Shown here in pieces: positions 15,942-24,861 of a stretch of 38,717 nt of DNA. A program made the position numbers and the translations under genes. Within the stretch, counting starts at the first letter, position 1, and each line of letters starts with the position of its first letter. This DNA comes from Prevotella sp. MGM2. Its GTDB lineage: Bacteria; Bacteroidota; Bacteroidia; Bacteroidales; Bacteroidaceae. The stretch covers positions 1 through 38,717 of the forward strand of contig NZ_BEWW01000267.1 of assembly GCF_002933955.1 (NCBI RefSeq), read 5' to 3'. The notes below the pieces were generated by a model, which saw only the letters and a program-made list of their open reading frames with translations, made no database searches and was not told the DNA's origin.

Positions 15942-16634
15942 TTACCAATTATCATTTTCGTTACCAACAAGACCGTTCTTAATGCATTCCTCTATTTTAT
16001 CCATTACGACGTTGGAATAGGCATGTGCCATAATAAGAGATTTGCTGGATGTTTTTTTATGTTTGTCTTTTTCAGCAAAAGGAAAGCATTTGTCGAGTAC
16101 CCATTTCTCATCCTGACGTTGCGCACTATAATTGGGCGTTCCTCCTAATACCGACATCCAGCCTCCCCCGACAATCAGAGTTGCAGAGTAATAAGGAATT
16201 GTATAGGTGACGCGTACCTTTTCATCTTTAATATCGCATTTGATGATAGGGGTAATGCTTACCGCGTATGAATTAGCTCCTCCTATGTGTTGTGCGATAT
16301 TGTCAACATAACCTTTAGCGATAATGGTACCTGTTTCTTTTTCGTTTAGTTTAATGACAGATTTTGCGTCATTAAATGTTGAGGTGAACCAATAATTCAA
16401 AAGAACATATAGCTGTTCTTTATCTTTTCCTGAGGCTTCCATGACTTGTACGTAGGTAATGGCATTGTTCTTGTCAAGGGTAAGTTGCGTTCCTAATTTT
16501 TTTGCTGCATCAATCCATTTTTCACCGTATTTTTCTTTAGCATATTTTTCAAGTTCCTCTGCACGAAGTATTTGAGCATTGGCAGTAATAAGTAAAGAGC
16601 AGAAGATAGCTAATAATAGCACTGTTTTTTTCAT
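15942..16634 (-). CDS. Exported DUF4468-domain protein
   Basis: 230 aa from the ATG at 16634, chosen because it gives a textbook signal peptide (MKKTVLLLAIFCSLLITANA, cleaved before Q21); the longer frame to 16787 has no such start. Residues ~75-165 resemble the DUF4468 fold, common in Bacteroidales exported proteins: a strand/helix region (YVLLNYWFTSTF, ETGTIIAKGYVDNIA) and then a strand pair (IIKCDIKDEKVRVTYTIPYY). No lipobox, so probably periplasmic. Molecular function is unknown for the family. It stands alone between hairpins, with an unusual foldback structure upstream. The DUF4468 call is from residue patterns only. Confidence 0.7.
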   Translation of the reverse strand: MKKTVLLLAIFCSLLITANAQILRAEELEKYAKEKYGEKWIDAAKKLGTQLTLDKNNAITYVQVMEASGKDKEQLYVLLNYWFTSTFNDAKSVIKLNEKETGTIIAKGYVDNIAQHIGGANSYAVSITPIIKCDIKDEKVRVTYTIPYYSATLIVGGGWMSVLGGTPNYSAQRQDEKWVLDKCFPFAEKDKHKKTSSKSLIMAHAYSNVVMDKIEECIKNGLVGNENDNW

Positions 16635-16682
16635 AATTAATTTTGTTTTATTATTTATACAGAATATCTCCACAACTCCTTG

Positions 16683-16694
16683 GAACAATTGTTC
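16683..16694. promoter_or_regulatory. Perfect 12-bp palindrome upstream of the DUF4468 gene
   Basis: GAACAATTGTTC is its own reverse complement and lies about 50 bp before the DUF4468 start codon, where an operator could sit. No -7 box is seen beside it. Confidence 0.25.
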
Positions 16695-16749
16695 TTGTCT
16701 CTGTTCTATGACATACAATAAAGGCGTGGAGTTGACTGCTTTATCTCTT

Positions 16750-16863
16750 ACTTGCAGGTTCTGGAATACCTTGTAAACGAAATACAATCAAGCCCACACC
16801 TTTTGGTGCGGGCGTTCATACTTCAGTTCCTCGTTTACAGTAGAATTTTCCAGATTCGCAAGT
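16750..16863. ncRNA. 114-nt long-stem foldback, candidate structured RNA (strand unresolved)
   Basis: Four nested stems are visible: ACTTGC/GCAAGT (16750-16755 with 16858-16863), TCTGGAA/TTCCAGA (16760-16766 with 16848-16854), TGTAAACGA/TCGTTTACA (16772-16780 with 16831-16839), and GCCCACACC/GGTGCGGGC (16792-16800 with 16805-16813, one mismatch, loop TTTT). Internal loops are 4/3, 5/8 and a large 11/17 bubble. A single long hairpin with a large bubble recalls 6S-type RNAs (6S-Flavo exists in Bacteroidota), but I cannot confirm this. No T run or exact promoter fixes the strand. Confidence 0.4.
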
Positions 16864-16938
16864 AAAAAGAACAAAAGCTAACGCTCTTATCTTATATGTC
16901 TATGGAATTGTTAAAGGGTTACTTCATAGGCTTTTGTT
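16864..16938 (-). terminator. Terminator-like hairpin after the SRPBCC gene
   Basis: On the minus strand AACAAAAGC (16938-16930) pairs with GCTTTTGTT (16878-16870), with an inner CTATG/CATAG stem, and is followed by CTTTTT (16869-16864). It starts about 40 nt after the SRPBCC stop and would end the par-rel block. It directly abuts the long foldback. Confidence 0.55.
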
Positions 16939-16978
16939 TTATGAGATGAATATGCAATAATATATATATAAAGGTGGT

Positions 16979-17449
16979 TCATCGTACCATGCTGAGAATA
17001 TTGGCTAGTCCTTCCGCTGCTTGTTTGAGGGGTTTTGATACCATGCCTTTCATAAAGAAATTCACTTCGGCTCCCACTGTTATGCGCATTTTGGTTTCAG
17101 CTTCACCGTGTGGCAGGAGTTGTATCCATACGTAAAGAGGAAGAGGAGATCCTTCACTCTGGAACTTGATATATTTGGGAGCTTCGCGTTCCACAATTCG
17201 AAGGGTAATGGCTCCCATTGGCGTGGAAAGGTTGAGACTGTCGGCATCAAAAGTCATACTTTGGGCATACTTTTTCATTTCCTCCACTTTATCTGCAGGG
17301 ACTTGTGAAGCCAAACGACTGATTACTTCTGGATCGTTGAGACGTTCTTTCAGACCTTCAAGATTGCGCAAATCGGCATAGCGGTCATAGACGGTTTCGA
17401 TGGGTTGTGACAAATATTTTATCTCGCTTTCGAATTTACTGAGTGACAT
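16979..17449 (-). CDS. SRPBCC (START-like) family protein
   Basis: 156 aa, cytoplasmic, no signal peptide. The layout fits the SRPBCC/polyketide-cyclase-like helix-grip fold: an N-terminal strand with IETVYDRYADLRNLEGL, a central strand block (STPMGAITLRIVEREAPKYI, LYVWIQLLP), and a long C-terminal helix (SKPLKQAAEGLANILSMVR). Such proteins bind small hydrophobic ligands, but the ligand here is unknown. The start codon lies 3 bp after the rel stop, so it is translated from the same transcript; coupling with rel is an observation without known functional meaning. Confidence 0.75.
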   Translation of the reverse strand: MSLSKFESEIKYLSQPIETVYDRYADLRNLEGLKERLNDPEVISRLASQVPADKVEEMKKYAQSMTFDADSLNLSTPMGAITLRIVEREAPKYIKFQSEGSPLPLYVWIQLLPHGEAETKMRITVGAEVNFFMKGMVSKPLKQAAEGLANILSMVR

Positions 17450-17452
17450 ATT

Positions 17453-19768
17453 TCAAGATTTGGATGAATGTTTCTGATTGGAAGATATGGGGATGCCGCC
17501 ATCGTCAATGCGGAAAGCTTTGGTGACGTTTTCTATACTCATGAGTGAGTTACAGAGTGAGACAACATCATCGGCATGATATACAGCGATATCGAGACTA
17601 CCCGAAAAAATGCCGTCAAGAGTATTGAGAGTGATACTGCGCACCGGTATGGCGCGTTGCGTATGGAGTACATCGGCAATGGCGTGGAGTACGCCCTGAC
17701 TGTCCATTCCGGTAATGGCCAAACGGCAAGGAAAGAGAATTTGGCGGTGGGTATCCCATTTGCAGGCTATGATCCCGTTACCATCGCGTGTTTTCAGTTG
17801 CATGGCGGTGGCACAGCTGCGTTTATGAATTTCAAGAGTGTTTTGCGGAGTTATATAACCCAGAACATCATCGCCGGGAATAGGACAACATCGCGGAGCT
17901 ATGATACATTTAGGCAAAGTCTCTTCATTAAGAATGAGTATTTGCTTACGGTTGATATTTTTAACGAATTCGATGCTGTCCAGAGCTTCAGGAGCATTGG
18001 TTGGCCCCTGCGTTTTACGACTGCCAATGAAAGGAATGTAGCGTCGCCATCCCTTTGAGGCTGTTTTGCCTTGCAGGAAGTTGATGTCGTTTTCGCCCAG
18101 TATGATGCGTTCTTCGTGAATAGCCAAAAAGAGCTCTTCACGGTCGGACAGTGTATGATATTTGCAGAGTTGTTCTATAACAGCAGTGCTGGCAGTGATT
18201 TCATGCTTGGCCAGAAACTGCAACAGATGCTCTTCTCCTTGGCGACATTTTTCGCGCCGGTCGCGTCGCAATATAGCTTGTATCTTATTACGGGCTTTGG
18301 CTGTCGTTACAAAGTCGAGCCATTCGGGTTGCACATGTTGTGTGCGTGTAGTGATGATTTCTACCTGATCGCCGCTTTTAAGACGGTAATTGAGAGGCAC
18401 AAGCGTATGGTTTACTTTAGCTCCGAAACAATGGCTACCTACAAAAGAGTGTATGGAGAAGGCAAAGTCGAGAGCAGTGGAACCGGCTGGCATGTTCTTA
18501 AGCTCACCTTTGGGAGTGAATACAAGGATTTCGTTGGAATATAGGTTGAGCTTGATGGTGTCAAGGAGATCAAGCGTGTCTGGTTGCGGGTCATCAAGTA
18601 TTTCCTTGATCGAGTTGAGCCATCGGTCGAGCTCATTTTCATCATAAGGCGCGTCTTTATCCTTATATTTCCAATGAGCGGCAAAACCCTGTTCGGCAAT
18701 ATCATCCATACGGTCTGAGCGTATCTGCACTTCTATCCATTTGCCCTGCTTACTCATGAAGGTGTTATGGAGTGCCTGATAGCCATTAGCTTTGGGACGA
18801 GACAACCAGTCGCGGAAACGTGTTGGATGAGGAGGATATATTTTTGTCAATGCGCCGTAAATACGGTAACATTCATCTATTTCTTCTTCGCGATTGCGAG
18901 GAGTGAAGACGATGCGGATAGCCAAAATGTCAAACACCTCGCTAAAAGGAATGTGTTTGTTCTGCATTTTCATCCAAATGGAATAAGGACTCTTTACGCG
19001 CGCTTTGATGGAGTGGTTGACACCCATTTCCTCCAGTTTCTTGCTGATGGGCGGTGTGAATTTATCAAAAATAGTGGCACGCTCAGGCTGTGTTTCGGCA
19101 AGATCTTTTTCTATTTGGCTATACTCTTCCGGATGTTCGTAGCGGAAACTGAGATTTTCGAGTTCTGTCTTTATTTTGTTGAGCCCCAGCCGGTCGGCTA
19201 TAGGGGCGAAAATGTAGAGCGTTTCGCTGGCTATTTTGTATTGTTTACGTGGCAACATACTTTCAAGGGTACGCATGTTGTGCACACGATCAGCAATTTT
19301 AATGAGGATGACTCGTATGTCATCGCTCATAGTGAGCAAGAGTTTTTTGAATGTCTCAGCCTGTAGCGAAGCCCGTTCTCCAAATATGCCACCGGCAATT
19401 TTTGTCAGTCCTTCTACAATATTAGCTACCTTCTGTCCGAAGAGATTTGCTATATCCTCATTGGTATAATCTGTGTCTTCTTCGACATCGTGGAGCAAAG
19501 CGGCACATATTGAAGTGGAGCCAAGCCCTATCTCCTCACACACGATTTGCGCCACGGCAATAGGGTGAAGGATATAAGGTTCGCCAGACAGGCGGCGCAC
19601 ACCTTTGTGTGCTTGCTTGGCAAAATTGAACGCTTTGGTTATGGTTTCTACCTTGCGGCGATGGTTGGATGCCAGATAGGTGTCGAGCAAATGCTGGAAC
19701 GCGGCATTTATCATTTCCTCGTCCTTCTGCTCTTGCAGGCTTAATGATAAGGTGCTTGTCTCTTGCAT
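17453..19768 (-). CDS. rel: Bifunctional (p)ppGpp synthetase/hydrolase (Rel/SpoT)
   Basis: Cytoplasmic long RSH enzyme controlling (p)ppGpp in the stringent response. I use the ATG at 19768 (MQETSTLSL..., 771 aa) rather than a TTG at 19792. The HD hydrolase domain is intact: His54, His68 and the LLHDVEED motif with His93-Asp94. The synthetase domain keeps VKSPYSIWMKMQ, RFRDWLSRPKANGYQALH and AEQGFAAHWKYK, so both activities should be present. A TGS domain (ILVFTPKGELKNMPAGSTAL) and a C-terminal ACT domain (CRLAITGMDSQGVLHAIADV) follow. It is 143 bp downstream of mltD in the par block, and the SRPBCC gene follows after 3 bp. Confidence 0.95.
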   Translation of the reverse strand: MQETSTLSLSLQEQKDEEMINAAFQHLLDTYLASNHRRKVETITKAFNFAKQAHKGVRRLSGEPYILHPIAVAQIVCEEIGLGSTSICAALLHDVEEDTDYTNEDIANLFGQKVANIVEGLTKIAGGIFGERASLQAETFKKLLLTMSDDIRVILIKIADRVHNMRTLESMLPRKQYKIASETLYIFAPIADRLGLNKIKTELENLSFRYEHPEEYSQIEKDLAETQPERATIFDKFTPPISKKLEEMGVNHSIKARVKSPYSIWMKMQNKHIPFSEVFDILAIRIVFTPRNREEEIDECYRIYGALTKIYPPHPTRFRDWLSRPKANGYQALHNTFMSKQGKWIEVQIRSDRMDDIAEQGFAAHWKYKDKDAPYDENELDRWLNSIKEILDDPQPDTLDLLDTIKLNLYSNEILVFTPKGELKNMPAGSTALDFAFSIHSFVGSHCFGAKVNHTLVPLNYRLKSGDQVEIITTRTQHVQPEWLDFVTTAKARNKIQAILRRDRREKCRQGEEHLLQFLAKHEITASTAVIEQLCKYHTLSDREELFLAIHEERIILGENDINFLQGKTASKGWRRYIPFIGSRKTQGPTNAPEALDSIEFVKNINRKQILILNEETLPKCIIAPRCCPIPGDDVLGYITPQNTLEIHKRSCATAMQLKTRDGNGIIACKWDTHRQILFPCRLAITGMDSQGVLHAIADVLHTQRAIPVRSITLNTLDGIFSGSLDIAVYHADDVVSLCNSLMSIENVTKAFRIDDGGIPISSNQKHSSKS

Positions 19769-19911
19769 GACATGATGTGTGTGAAGCCGCAATGCGGCCA
19801 GTTGTTGAAAACCGCAGTGACAGTTGCTGTTATACTGAATACAGGAAAAACTGCGTGAGAGATTGTCTATTGGAAAAGTACGCCTGTGAATGCCTATTAA
19901 TTCCGATAGAC

Positions 19912-21234
19912 TTATTTCACTCTTAACTTTTGCCCGGGCTTTAGCCTATCACTTCTCATGTTGTTAAGGCGCTTCAATTTGCTTACTGTAGTATGGTTAC
20001 GAGCGGCGATAGCGCTGAGTGTGTCACCTGATCTTACCGTTGCAATCTGCGTTTTTGTACGGCTTTTTTTATTCGTTTTGTTCCGTGCTGTTTGTTTTTT
20101 TGTGCTTTGACGAGTTGAAGAGGTGCGTTGCTGTGGCTGATCGGCTACAGCAACAATGACGCGGCGTGTCAGGAGTTCTTCTGCGCGATAGTTGTAAATA
20201 GAATCTTGTTGGTCTATGAACGCCAGTGCTTTTTCTTGCGGCAGACGGATAGCACACGGTTCTGTTTGCCCAGGTATGATATCTGTACGGTATTGTGGAT
20301 TCAACGCCTTAATGTCAGCAACTTCAATATTACATAAAGCTGCAATTTGCTCGACATGAACATTGCGCGATACCATAACAGTGTCGGTGGCAATTGGCAA
20401 TTTTGTTTTCATCGGACAGATGTTATGCTCGCAATAATAATTCATGATATAGTTAGCAGCTATAAAAGCAGGCACATAACCACGTGTCTCTTTTGGCAAA
20501 TAGGGATATATAACCCAGTAGTCCTTCACATTTCCAGCTCTATGAATAGCTTTGTTTACATTGGACGGACCACAGTTATAAGCTGCAATAGCCAGGTTCC
20601 AGTCGCCAAACATCCGATAAAGGTCGCGCAAATATTTGGCTGCCGCCCATGTAGCCTTTACCGGGTCACGGCGTTCGTCTATAAGACTGTTTACTTTCAG
20701 ATCATAACGTTTGCTTGTAGCCAGCATGAACTGCCAAAGTCCTACGGCTCCGGCATGACTCACCGCTGTAGGGTCAAGCGCCGACTCTATCACAGGCAAA
20801 TATTTGAGTTCAAGAGGCAGGCCATAATAGTCGAGCGCCTCTTCAAATATAGGGATGTAAAGGTTACCGGCACCCAACATATATGATACCGAACGGCGTA
20901 GGCGACCGCTATATTGGTCTATAAATTTTTGAACGACTTCATTGTGCGGCATTTCAATTATGGCCGGTATGCGGGACAGACGCTCTTTGAAAATTTCGGC
21001 AGGAAAAGGAGGATTGTAGTCAGGATCAGCACAAGTCGTATCAGGGAAAAGATATTTTTGGGCATTCCATTCCTTAAGGAGAGAATCCGTGTCATAAGTC
21101 ATCGCTTCAGGAAGTTCTATCACCTCATCCGTATTGTTACGGTCGTCATGCACTTCTATCTCTTTCACATTTTGTGCGCCGGCACCTATCATGCCTGTAG
21201 CAAAAATAAGAACTATTGTTTTAATTCGTTTCAT
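19912..21234 (-). CDS. mltD: Membrane-bound lytic murein transglycosylase D-like protein with LysM
   Basis: Periplasmic enzyme that cleaves peptidoglycan glycan strands to 1,6-anhydro products. The ATG at 21234 (440 aa) gives a signal peptide (MKRIKTIVLIFATGMIGAGA); a longer frame to 21342 lacks one. The SLT domain at ~135-255 shows YLPVIESAL with catalytic Glu150, SHAGAVGLWQFM, and AIAAYNCGPSNVNKAI. A divergent LysM-like repeat (VEQIAALCNIEVADIKALN) follows, and a clear LysM at the end (VRSGDTLSAIAARNHTTVSKLKRLN) binds peptidoglycan. The linker is Lys/Arg/Thr-rich. There is no lipobox, so despite the family name it is probably soluble in the periplasm. It is 22 bp after the DUF5683 gene. Confidence 0.93.
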   Translation of the reverse strand: MKRIKTIVLIFATGMIGAGAQNVKEIEVHDDRNNTDEVIELPEAMTYDTDSLLKEWNAQKYLFPDTTCADPDYNPPFPAEIFKERLSRIPAIIEMPHNEVVQKFIDQYSGRLRRSVSYMLGAGNLYIPIFEEALDYYGLPLELKYLPVIESALDPTAVSHAGAVGLWQFMLATSKRYDLKVNSLIDERRDPVKATWAAAKYLRDLYRMFGDWNLAIAAYNCGPSNVNKAIHRAGNVKDYWVIYPYLPKETRGYVPAFIAANYIMNYYCEHNICPMKTKLPIATDTVMVSRNVHVEQIAALCNIEVADIKALNPQYRTDIIPGQTEPCAIRLPQEKALAFIDQQDSIYNYRAEELLTRRVIVAVADQPQQRTSSTRQSTKKQTARNKTNKKSRTKTQIATVRSGDTLSAIAARNHTTVSKLKRLNNMRSDRLKPGQKLRVK

Positions 21235-21256
21235 GTCAAATGTTTTCTTCGTGTTT

Positions 21257-22084
21257 TTAGAATTTAAAGCTACACCCCACGCCGTAGGAATTGTTACTTC
21301 CTGACGTTCCGATACTTTTGTTTTGGATGACGGCAGGTTCAAGTCTCATGCTCAGGTCGGGTGTGATATCAAATTCCGACAGCTGCGCGTCAACATAAGC
21401 GTCAATGACTGAGAGCAAGTATACTCCGATGAAACAAAAAGCGCTTAAATCGCGATTACGGCGATAAAAGTCTTTTTTACGCTTGAATATCTTCTTAAAT
21501 TGTTCCTCACGGCCAGTAATGTCGAAACGAGGCGGCAACATGTCGAGATAACTGTTTGTGTTAGGATCATCGTCCATAATGTCTAGATAGGCCTGTGAGT
21601 AATCGCGATACATCTGCTGGTTCCACATCAAAGCATACGTACATCCTAAAAAACCGCCGTAAATGATAGGTAGTTTCCAATATTTCCGGTTGTATATCTG
21701 TCCGGCTCCGGGAAAGACCAGCGACAGCCACAAGGCCCGTTTCGGGTCGGGAGAAAAACGGCTTTTCAAATTCAAAGTCTTTTGATTGACTTTGAGCAGA
21801 GAGTCATTTATTAAGGTGAGATGCGCCGTGTCTGCAGGCGTATTATGATTTGGCCGAAGTGTATCTGCACTCCATTGACCTCCTAAGTCGAATTGTTTTT
21901 TTTTGACCTCATCAGTGGAGGGCTTGGTCGTATTTGAGAGAAGAATTGAGTCTGAACTATTTTGAACGGGCTTTTCTATAATGAGCCGGGCTTGTGCGTT
22001 GCCAAACAACGCGCAAAGGAACAGTCCGGTCATAACTATTCCCCACCTTGCCGAATTCATTATGGTCTTATTGCCGGTTTTCAT
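21257..22084 (-). CDS. DUF5683-domain exported/membrane protein
   Basis: 275 aa. The N-terminus has a signal or anchor (MNSARWGIVMTGLFLCALFGNAQA at ~9-32). The conserved DUF5683 segment starts around residue 115: RALWLSLVFPGAGQIYNRKYWKLPIIYGGFLGCTY is split here by hydrophobic stretches typical of a two- or three-helix membrane hairpin. A later hydrophobic piece (SAFCFIGVYLLSVIDAYVDAQL) may be another helix. The start overlaps the parB stop as ATGA, which supports this start and translational coupling. Function unknown; the family constantly sits between parB and mltD in Bacteroidales, suggesting an envelope role linked to segregation or wall metabolism (inference). Confidence 0.85.
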   Translation of the reverse strand: MKTGNKTIMNSARWGIVMTGLFLCALFGNAQARLIIEKPVQNSSDSILLSNTTKPSTDEVKKKQFDLGGQWSADTLRPNHNTPADTAHLTLINDSLLKVNQKTLNLKSRFSPDPKRALWLSLVFPGAGQIYNRKYWKLPIIYGGFLGCTYALMWNQQMYRDYSQAYLDIMDDDPNTNSYLDMLPPRFDITGREEQFKKIFKRKKDFYRRNRDLSAFCFIGVYLLSVIDAYVDAQLSEFDITPDLSMRLEPAVIQNKSIGTSGSNNSYGVGCSFKF

Positions 22085-22977
22085 CCTTTCATTTTATCAA
22101 AAATACTAATGATACGCTCCAATTCTTCTTCCGATGTGAATGGGATGCTGATCTTTCCCTTGCCTTGGTTTGAACAAGTCATTTGAACTTTTGTCTGAAA
22201 AAAATCCGAAAGTTTTGTTCTCAACAGATGATATTCCTCAGGTAACCGTTTCTGACTCTTGTCCGTAAGTTGATGACGACCGCTCTTCACGGTTTCCCCG
22301 CTGTTAAGGGCCTTAACCATCTCCTCCACCTGACGCACCGAATACCCTTTTTCTTTGATTTCGCCGAATAGTTTTACCTGTAATGAGGGTTTGTTAAGGC
22401 CAAGTAATGCACGGGCATGTCCCTGATCCATTTCTTTGTTTTGCAATGCCACCTGTACTTGAGCCGGTAATTTTAACAGGCGCAGATAATTGGCAATGGT
22501 GGCGCGGTTTTTCCCAACCTTTTCAGATAGTTTGTCTTGTGTGAGGTCGTACTGTTCTATAAGATTCTGATAAGCCAGGGCTATTTCAATGGCATTGAGA
22601 TCCTCCCGTTGTATGTTTTCCACGAGTGCCATCTGCATCATGTTCTCGTCATCCGCAGTTCGGATGTAAGCCGGAACAGCTGTCAATCCAGCCATCTGCG
22701 AGGCACGCCAGCGGCGTTCTCCCGCAATGATCTGATAGGAGCCATCCTCCATTTTCCGTAGAGTGATGGGCTGTATGATACCTATCTGCCGGATGCTTTC
22801 AGCCAATTCCTCCAAAGCCGTCTGATCAAATTCACGACGTGGCTGGTTGGGGTTGGCTTTGATTTTTTTAATGTCTACTTCATTTATAGACGAGGACCCG
22901 CTTGTGCGCACCTCCTCAGTAGAGATAAGAGCGTCAAGACCACGCCCCAAGGCTGGGAATTTTCTATGTACTGCCAT
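22081..22977 (-). CDS. parB: Chromosome-partitioning protein ParB
   Basis: 298-aa DNA-binding CTPase of the ParB/Spo0J family that loads on parS sites and organises the origin region. ParB/Sulfiredoxin-like N domain at ~35-125 has the CTP-binding GERRWRA motif and ALVENIQREDLNAIE. A helix-turn-helix follows (LTQDKLSEKVGKNRATIANYLRLLKLP), then a linker and the C-terminal dimerisation region. Encoded 41 bp after parA; its stop codon overlaps the DUF5683 start. No convincing parS site was found in this window. Confidence 0.96.
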   Translation of the reverse strand: MAVHRKFPALGRGLDALISTEEVRTSGSSSINEVDIKKIKANPNQPRREFDQTALEELAESIRQIGIIQPITLRKMEDGSYQIIAGERRWRASQMAGLTAVPAYIRTADDENMMQMALVENIQREDLNAIEIALAYQNLIEQYDLTQDKLSEKVGKNRATIANYLRLLKLPAQVQVALQNKEMDQGHARALLGLNKPSLQVKLFGEIKEKGYSVRQVEEMVKALNSGETVKSGRHQLTDKSQKRLPEEYHLLRTKLSDFFQTKVQMTCSNQGKGKISIPFTSEEELERIISIFDKMKG

Positions 22978-23018
22978 ACAGTTATTTTAATAAACAGTTT
23001 CCAGACACTGGTTTTGGG

Positions 23019-23789
23019 TTATCCATTCACAGTTTTGTTGATAATCTCTTTGGCCAATGCCAGATGGTTCTTCGCTCCGGTTGAATCAGCGTCATAGAGT
23101 ATAGCAGGCAATCCGTGGCTCGGGGCTTCCGAAAGTTTCACATTACGCTGTATGACCGTTTTGAAAACCAATTCCTGAAAATGACGTTTTACCTCATCGT
23201 AAATCTGGTTGGCCAAACGCAGACGCGAATCGTACATGGTAAGCAGGAAACCCTCGATTTCCAATTCGGGATTGAGTTTCTTCTTGATAATCTTGATAGT
23301 GTTGAGCAATTTGCTGATACCTTCAAGGGCAAAATACTCACACTGTACCGGAATGACCACTGAATCCGCAGCCGTCAAAGCGTTTACCGTGATAAGCCCC
23401 AACGATGGCGAGCAGTCGATCAGAATATAGTCGTATTCGGTTTTTAGCGGTGAGAGCAAATTCTTGAATATATGTTCACGGTTGGGAAGATTCAGCATTT
23501 CCACCTCTGCCCCAACCAAATCTATATGTGACGGCACTATGTCAAGCCGTTCTATGTCAGTCGTATAAATAGCTTCTTTAATTCCAGCCTGTCCTACAAG
23601 GCATTCATAAATGGAATTATCTATTTTCGACAGGTCTACGCCCAACCCTGACGAGGCATTGGCCTGCGGATCGGCATCGATGAGGAGTACTTTCTTCTCA
23701 AGTGTGGCGAGCGAGGCTGCCAGATTCATCGACGTGGTTGTCTTTCCCACGCCGCCTTTTTGGTTGGCTAATGCAATGATTTTACCCAT
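23019..23789 (-). CDS. parA: Chromosome-partitioning ATPase ParA
   Basis: 256-aa deviant-Walker ATPase (Soj/ParA) that acts with ParB in origin segregation. The Walker motif is KGGVGKTT with the signature lysine at residue 11, followed by a switch motif [13 protein letters not shown] and the [12 protein letters not shown] Walker B segment. Length and start ([10 protein letters not shown]) are standard; there is no N-terminal HTH, so it is the chromosomal rather than plasmid type. First gene of the parA-parB-DUF5683-mltD-rel block, divergent from surE. Confidence 0.97.
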   Translation of the reverse strand: MGKIIALANQKGGVGKTTTSMNLAASLATLEKKVLLIDADPQANASSGLGVDLSKIDNSIYECLVGQAGIKEAIYTTDIERLDIVPSHIDLVGAEVEMLNLPNREHIFKNLLSPLKTEYDYILIDCSPSLGLITVNALTAADSVVIPVQCEYFALEGISKLLNTIKIIKKKLNPELEIEGFLLTMYDSRLRLANQIYDEVKRHFQELVFKTVIQRNVKLSEAPSHGLPAILYDADSTGAKNHLALAKEIINKTVNG

Positions 23790-23939
23790 ATAGTGAAGGT
23801 TCGTGTACGCCGCTCCGGCGGTAGTTTTTCTCAGGTTCCGGCATCATGGCGGTCAGGATATTTCCTTCAGCCTGTTCGCTTTGTCGTGCGTCTATATGCC
23901 GTTGGCCTTGTTTCTTTTTTAAAAGAATAATACTTTTTG

Positions 23940-23947
23940 CAAAGGTA
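23940..23947 (-). promoter_or_regulatory. -7 element for the parA operon
   Basis: TACCTTTG on the minus strand is an exact TAnnTTTG match. No clear TTTG at the right upstream distance was found. The leader to parA would be about 145 nt. Confidence 0.5.
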
Positions 23948-23988
23948 ACAAAATTTCTTTGAACAGCCTTTCTTTATGCCTTTTTTAG

Positions 23989-23996
23989 TATTTTTG
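23989..23996 (+). promoter_or_regulatory. -7 element for surE-lpxB
   Basis: TATTTTTG is an exact TAnnTTTG match about 100 bp before surE. The nearest upstream TTTG (23958-23961) is 27 bp away, too far for the usual spacing, so the -33 element is uncertain. Confidence 0.5.
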
Positions 23997-24094
23997 CCTC
24001 GTTATAGGCTGCCGCCAATATCTGTTCACGACAATTCTGTCATGTCTGCTGATTGACTTGCGGCGTTTTTTTGAATGCCTTATTGCTTTAATTT

Positions 24095-24853
24095 ATGTCA
24101 AGACCCTACATACTTGTATCAAACGATGATGGTGTGGAAGCACCCGGTATAAAATTTCTGGTTGAAACGCTCCGCTCGGTGGCCGATTTATTAGTAGTGG
24201 CTCCCGACTCACCGCGTTCGGGCTTCGGATGTTCCATTACGGCCATGCACCCCATCAACTATAAAATATTGCGCGAAGACCCCGGCCTGAAGATCTGTTC
24301 CTGCTCCGGTACGCCTACCGATTGCATAAAGTTGGCGCTCAATGTGTTCACTGACCGTAAGCCTGATCTCGTGGTGGCCGGAATCAATCATGGCGACAAC
24401 TCATCTGTCAATGTGCATTATTCCGGCACGATGGGGGCTGTTACCGAAGGAGCGCTTCAAGGCTATCCGGCAGTGGCATTTTCCTTATGCGACCACCGGG
24501 AGAATGCCGATTTTGCGCCTTTAAGGCCTTATCTTATTGATTTTGTGTTTAAGGCCATAGCCATTGGACTACCGCCATTTACCTGTCTTAATATCAACTT
24601 CCCCCGCCGTGAAAAGTTTGAGGGAGTGCGCATATGCCGCATGGCCCGCAGCCGCTGGCAGAATGAGCTGGAACACCGCAAGCACCCCTACGGAGGAGAC
24701 TATTTCTGGCTGGTGGGCAACTGTGAGGAACTTGAGCCGGAGGCTGAGGATACCGATCGCTGGGCGTTGGCCCACGGTTATGTGGCCGTTACTCCGACGC
24801 AGCTGGATGTGACAGCTACCGGCCTGGTTGACATTTTAAAATCAGTGATGTAG
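24095..24853 (+). CDS. surE: 5'/3'-nucleotidase SurE
   Basis: 252-aa metal-dependent phosphatase acting on nucleoside monophosphates and linked to stationary-phase survival. The N-terminal ILVSNDDGVEAPG holds the metal-binding Asp11-Asp12; GFGCSITAMHPI, VVAGINHGDN and HYSGTMGAVTEGAL are the other family blocks. Length is typical. It ends 8 bp before lpxB, so the two are co-transcribed, a pairing often seen in Bacteroidales. Confidence 0.96.
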   Translation: MSRPYILVSNDDGVEAPGIKFLVETLRSVADLLVVAPDSPRSGFGCSITAMHPINYKILREDPGLKICSCSGTPTDCIKLALNVFTDRKPDLVVAGINHGDNSSVNVHYSGTMGAVTEGALQGYPAVAFSLCDHRENADFAPLRPYLIDFVFKAIAIGLPPFTCLNINFPRREKFEGVRICRMARSRWQNELEHRKHPYGGDYFWLVGNCEELEPEAEDTDRWALAHGYVAVTPTQLDVTATGLVDILKSVM

Positions 24854-24861
24854 AAATTCCC

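Larger units (their letters stand above)
23790..24094. other. Divergent control region between parA and surE
   Basis: 305 bp without a gene. Two oppositely directed -7 boxes lie about 50 bp apart (23940-23947 minus, 23989-23996 plus). T-rich tracts occupy 23918-23990. No parS-like 16-bp palindrome is visible. Confidence 0.5.
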
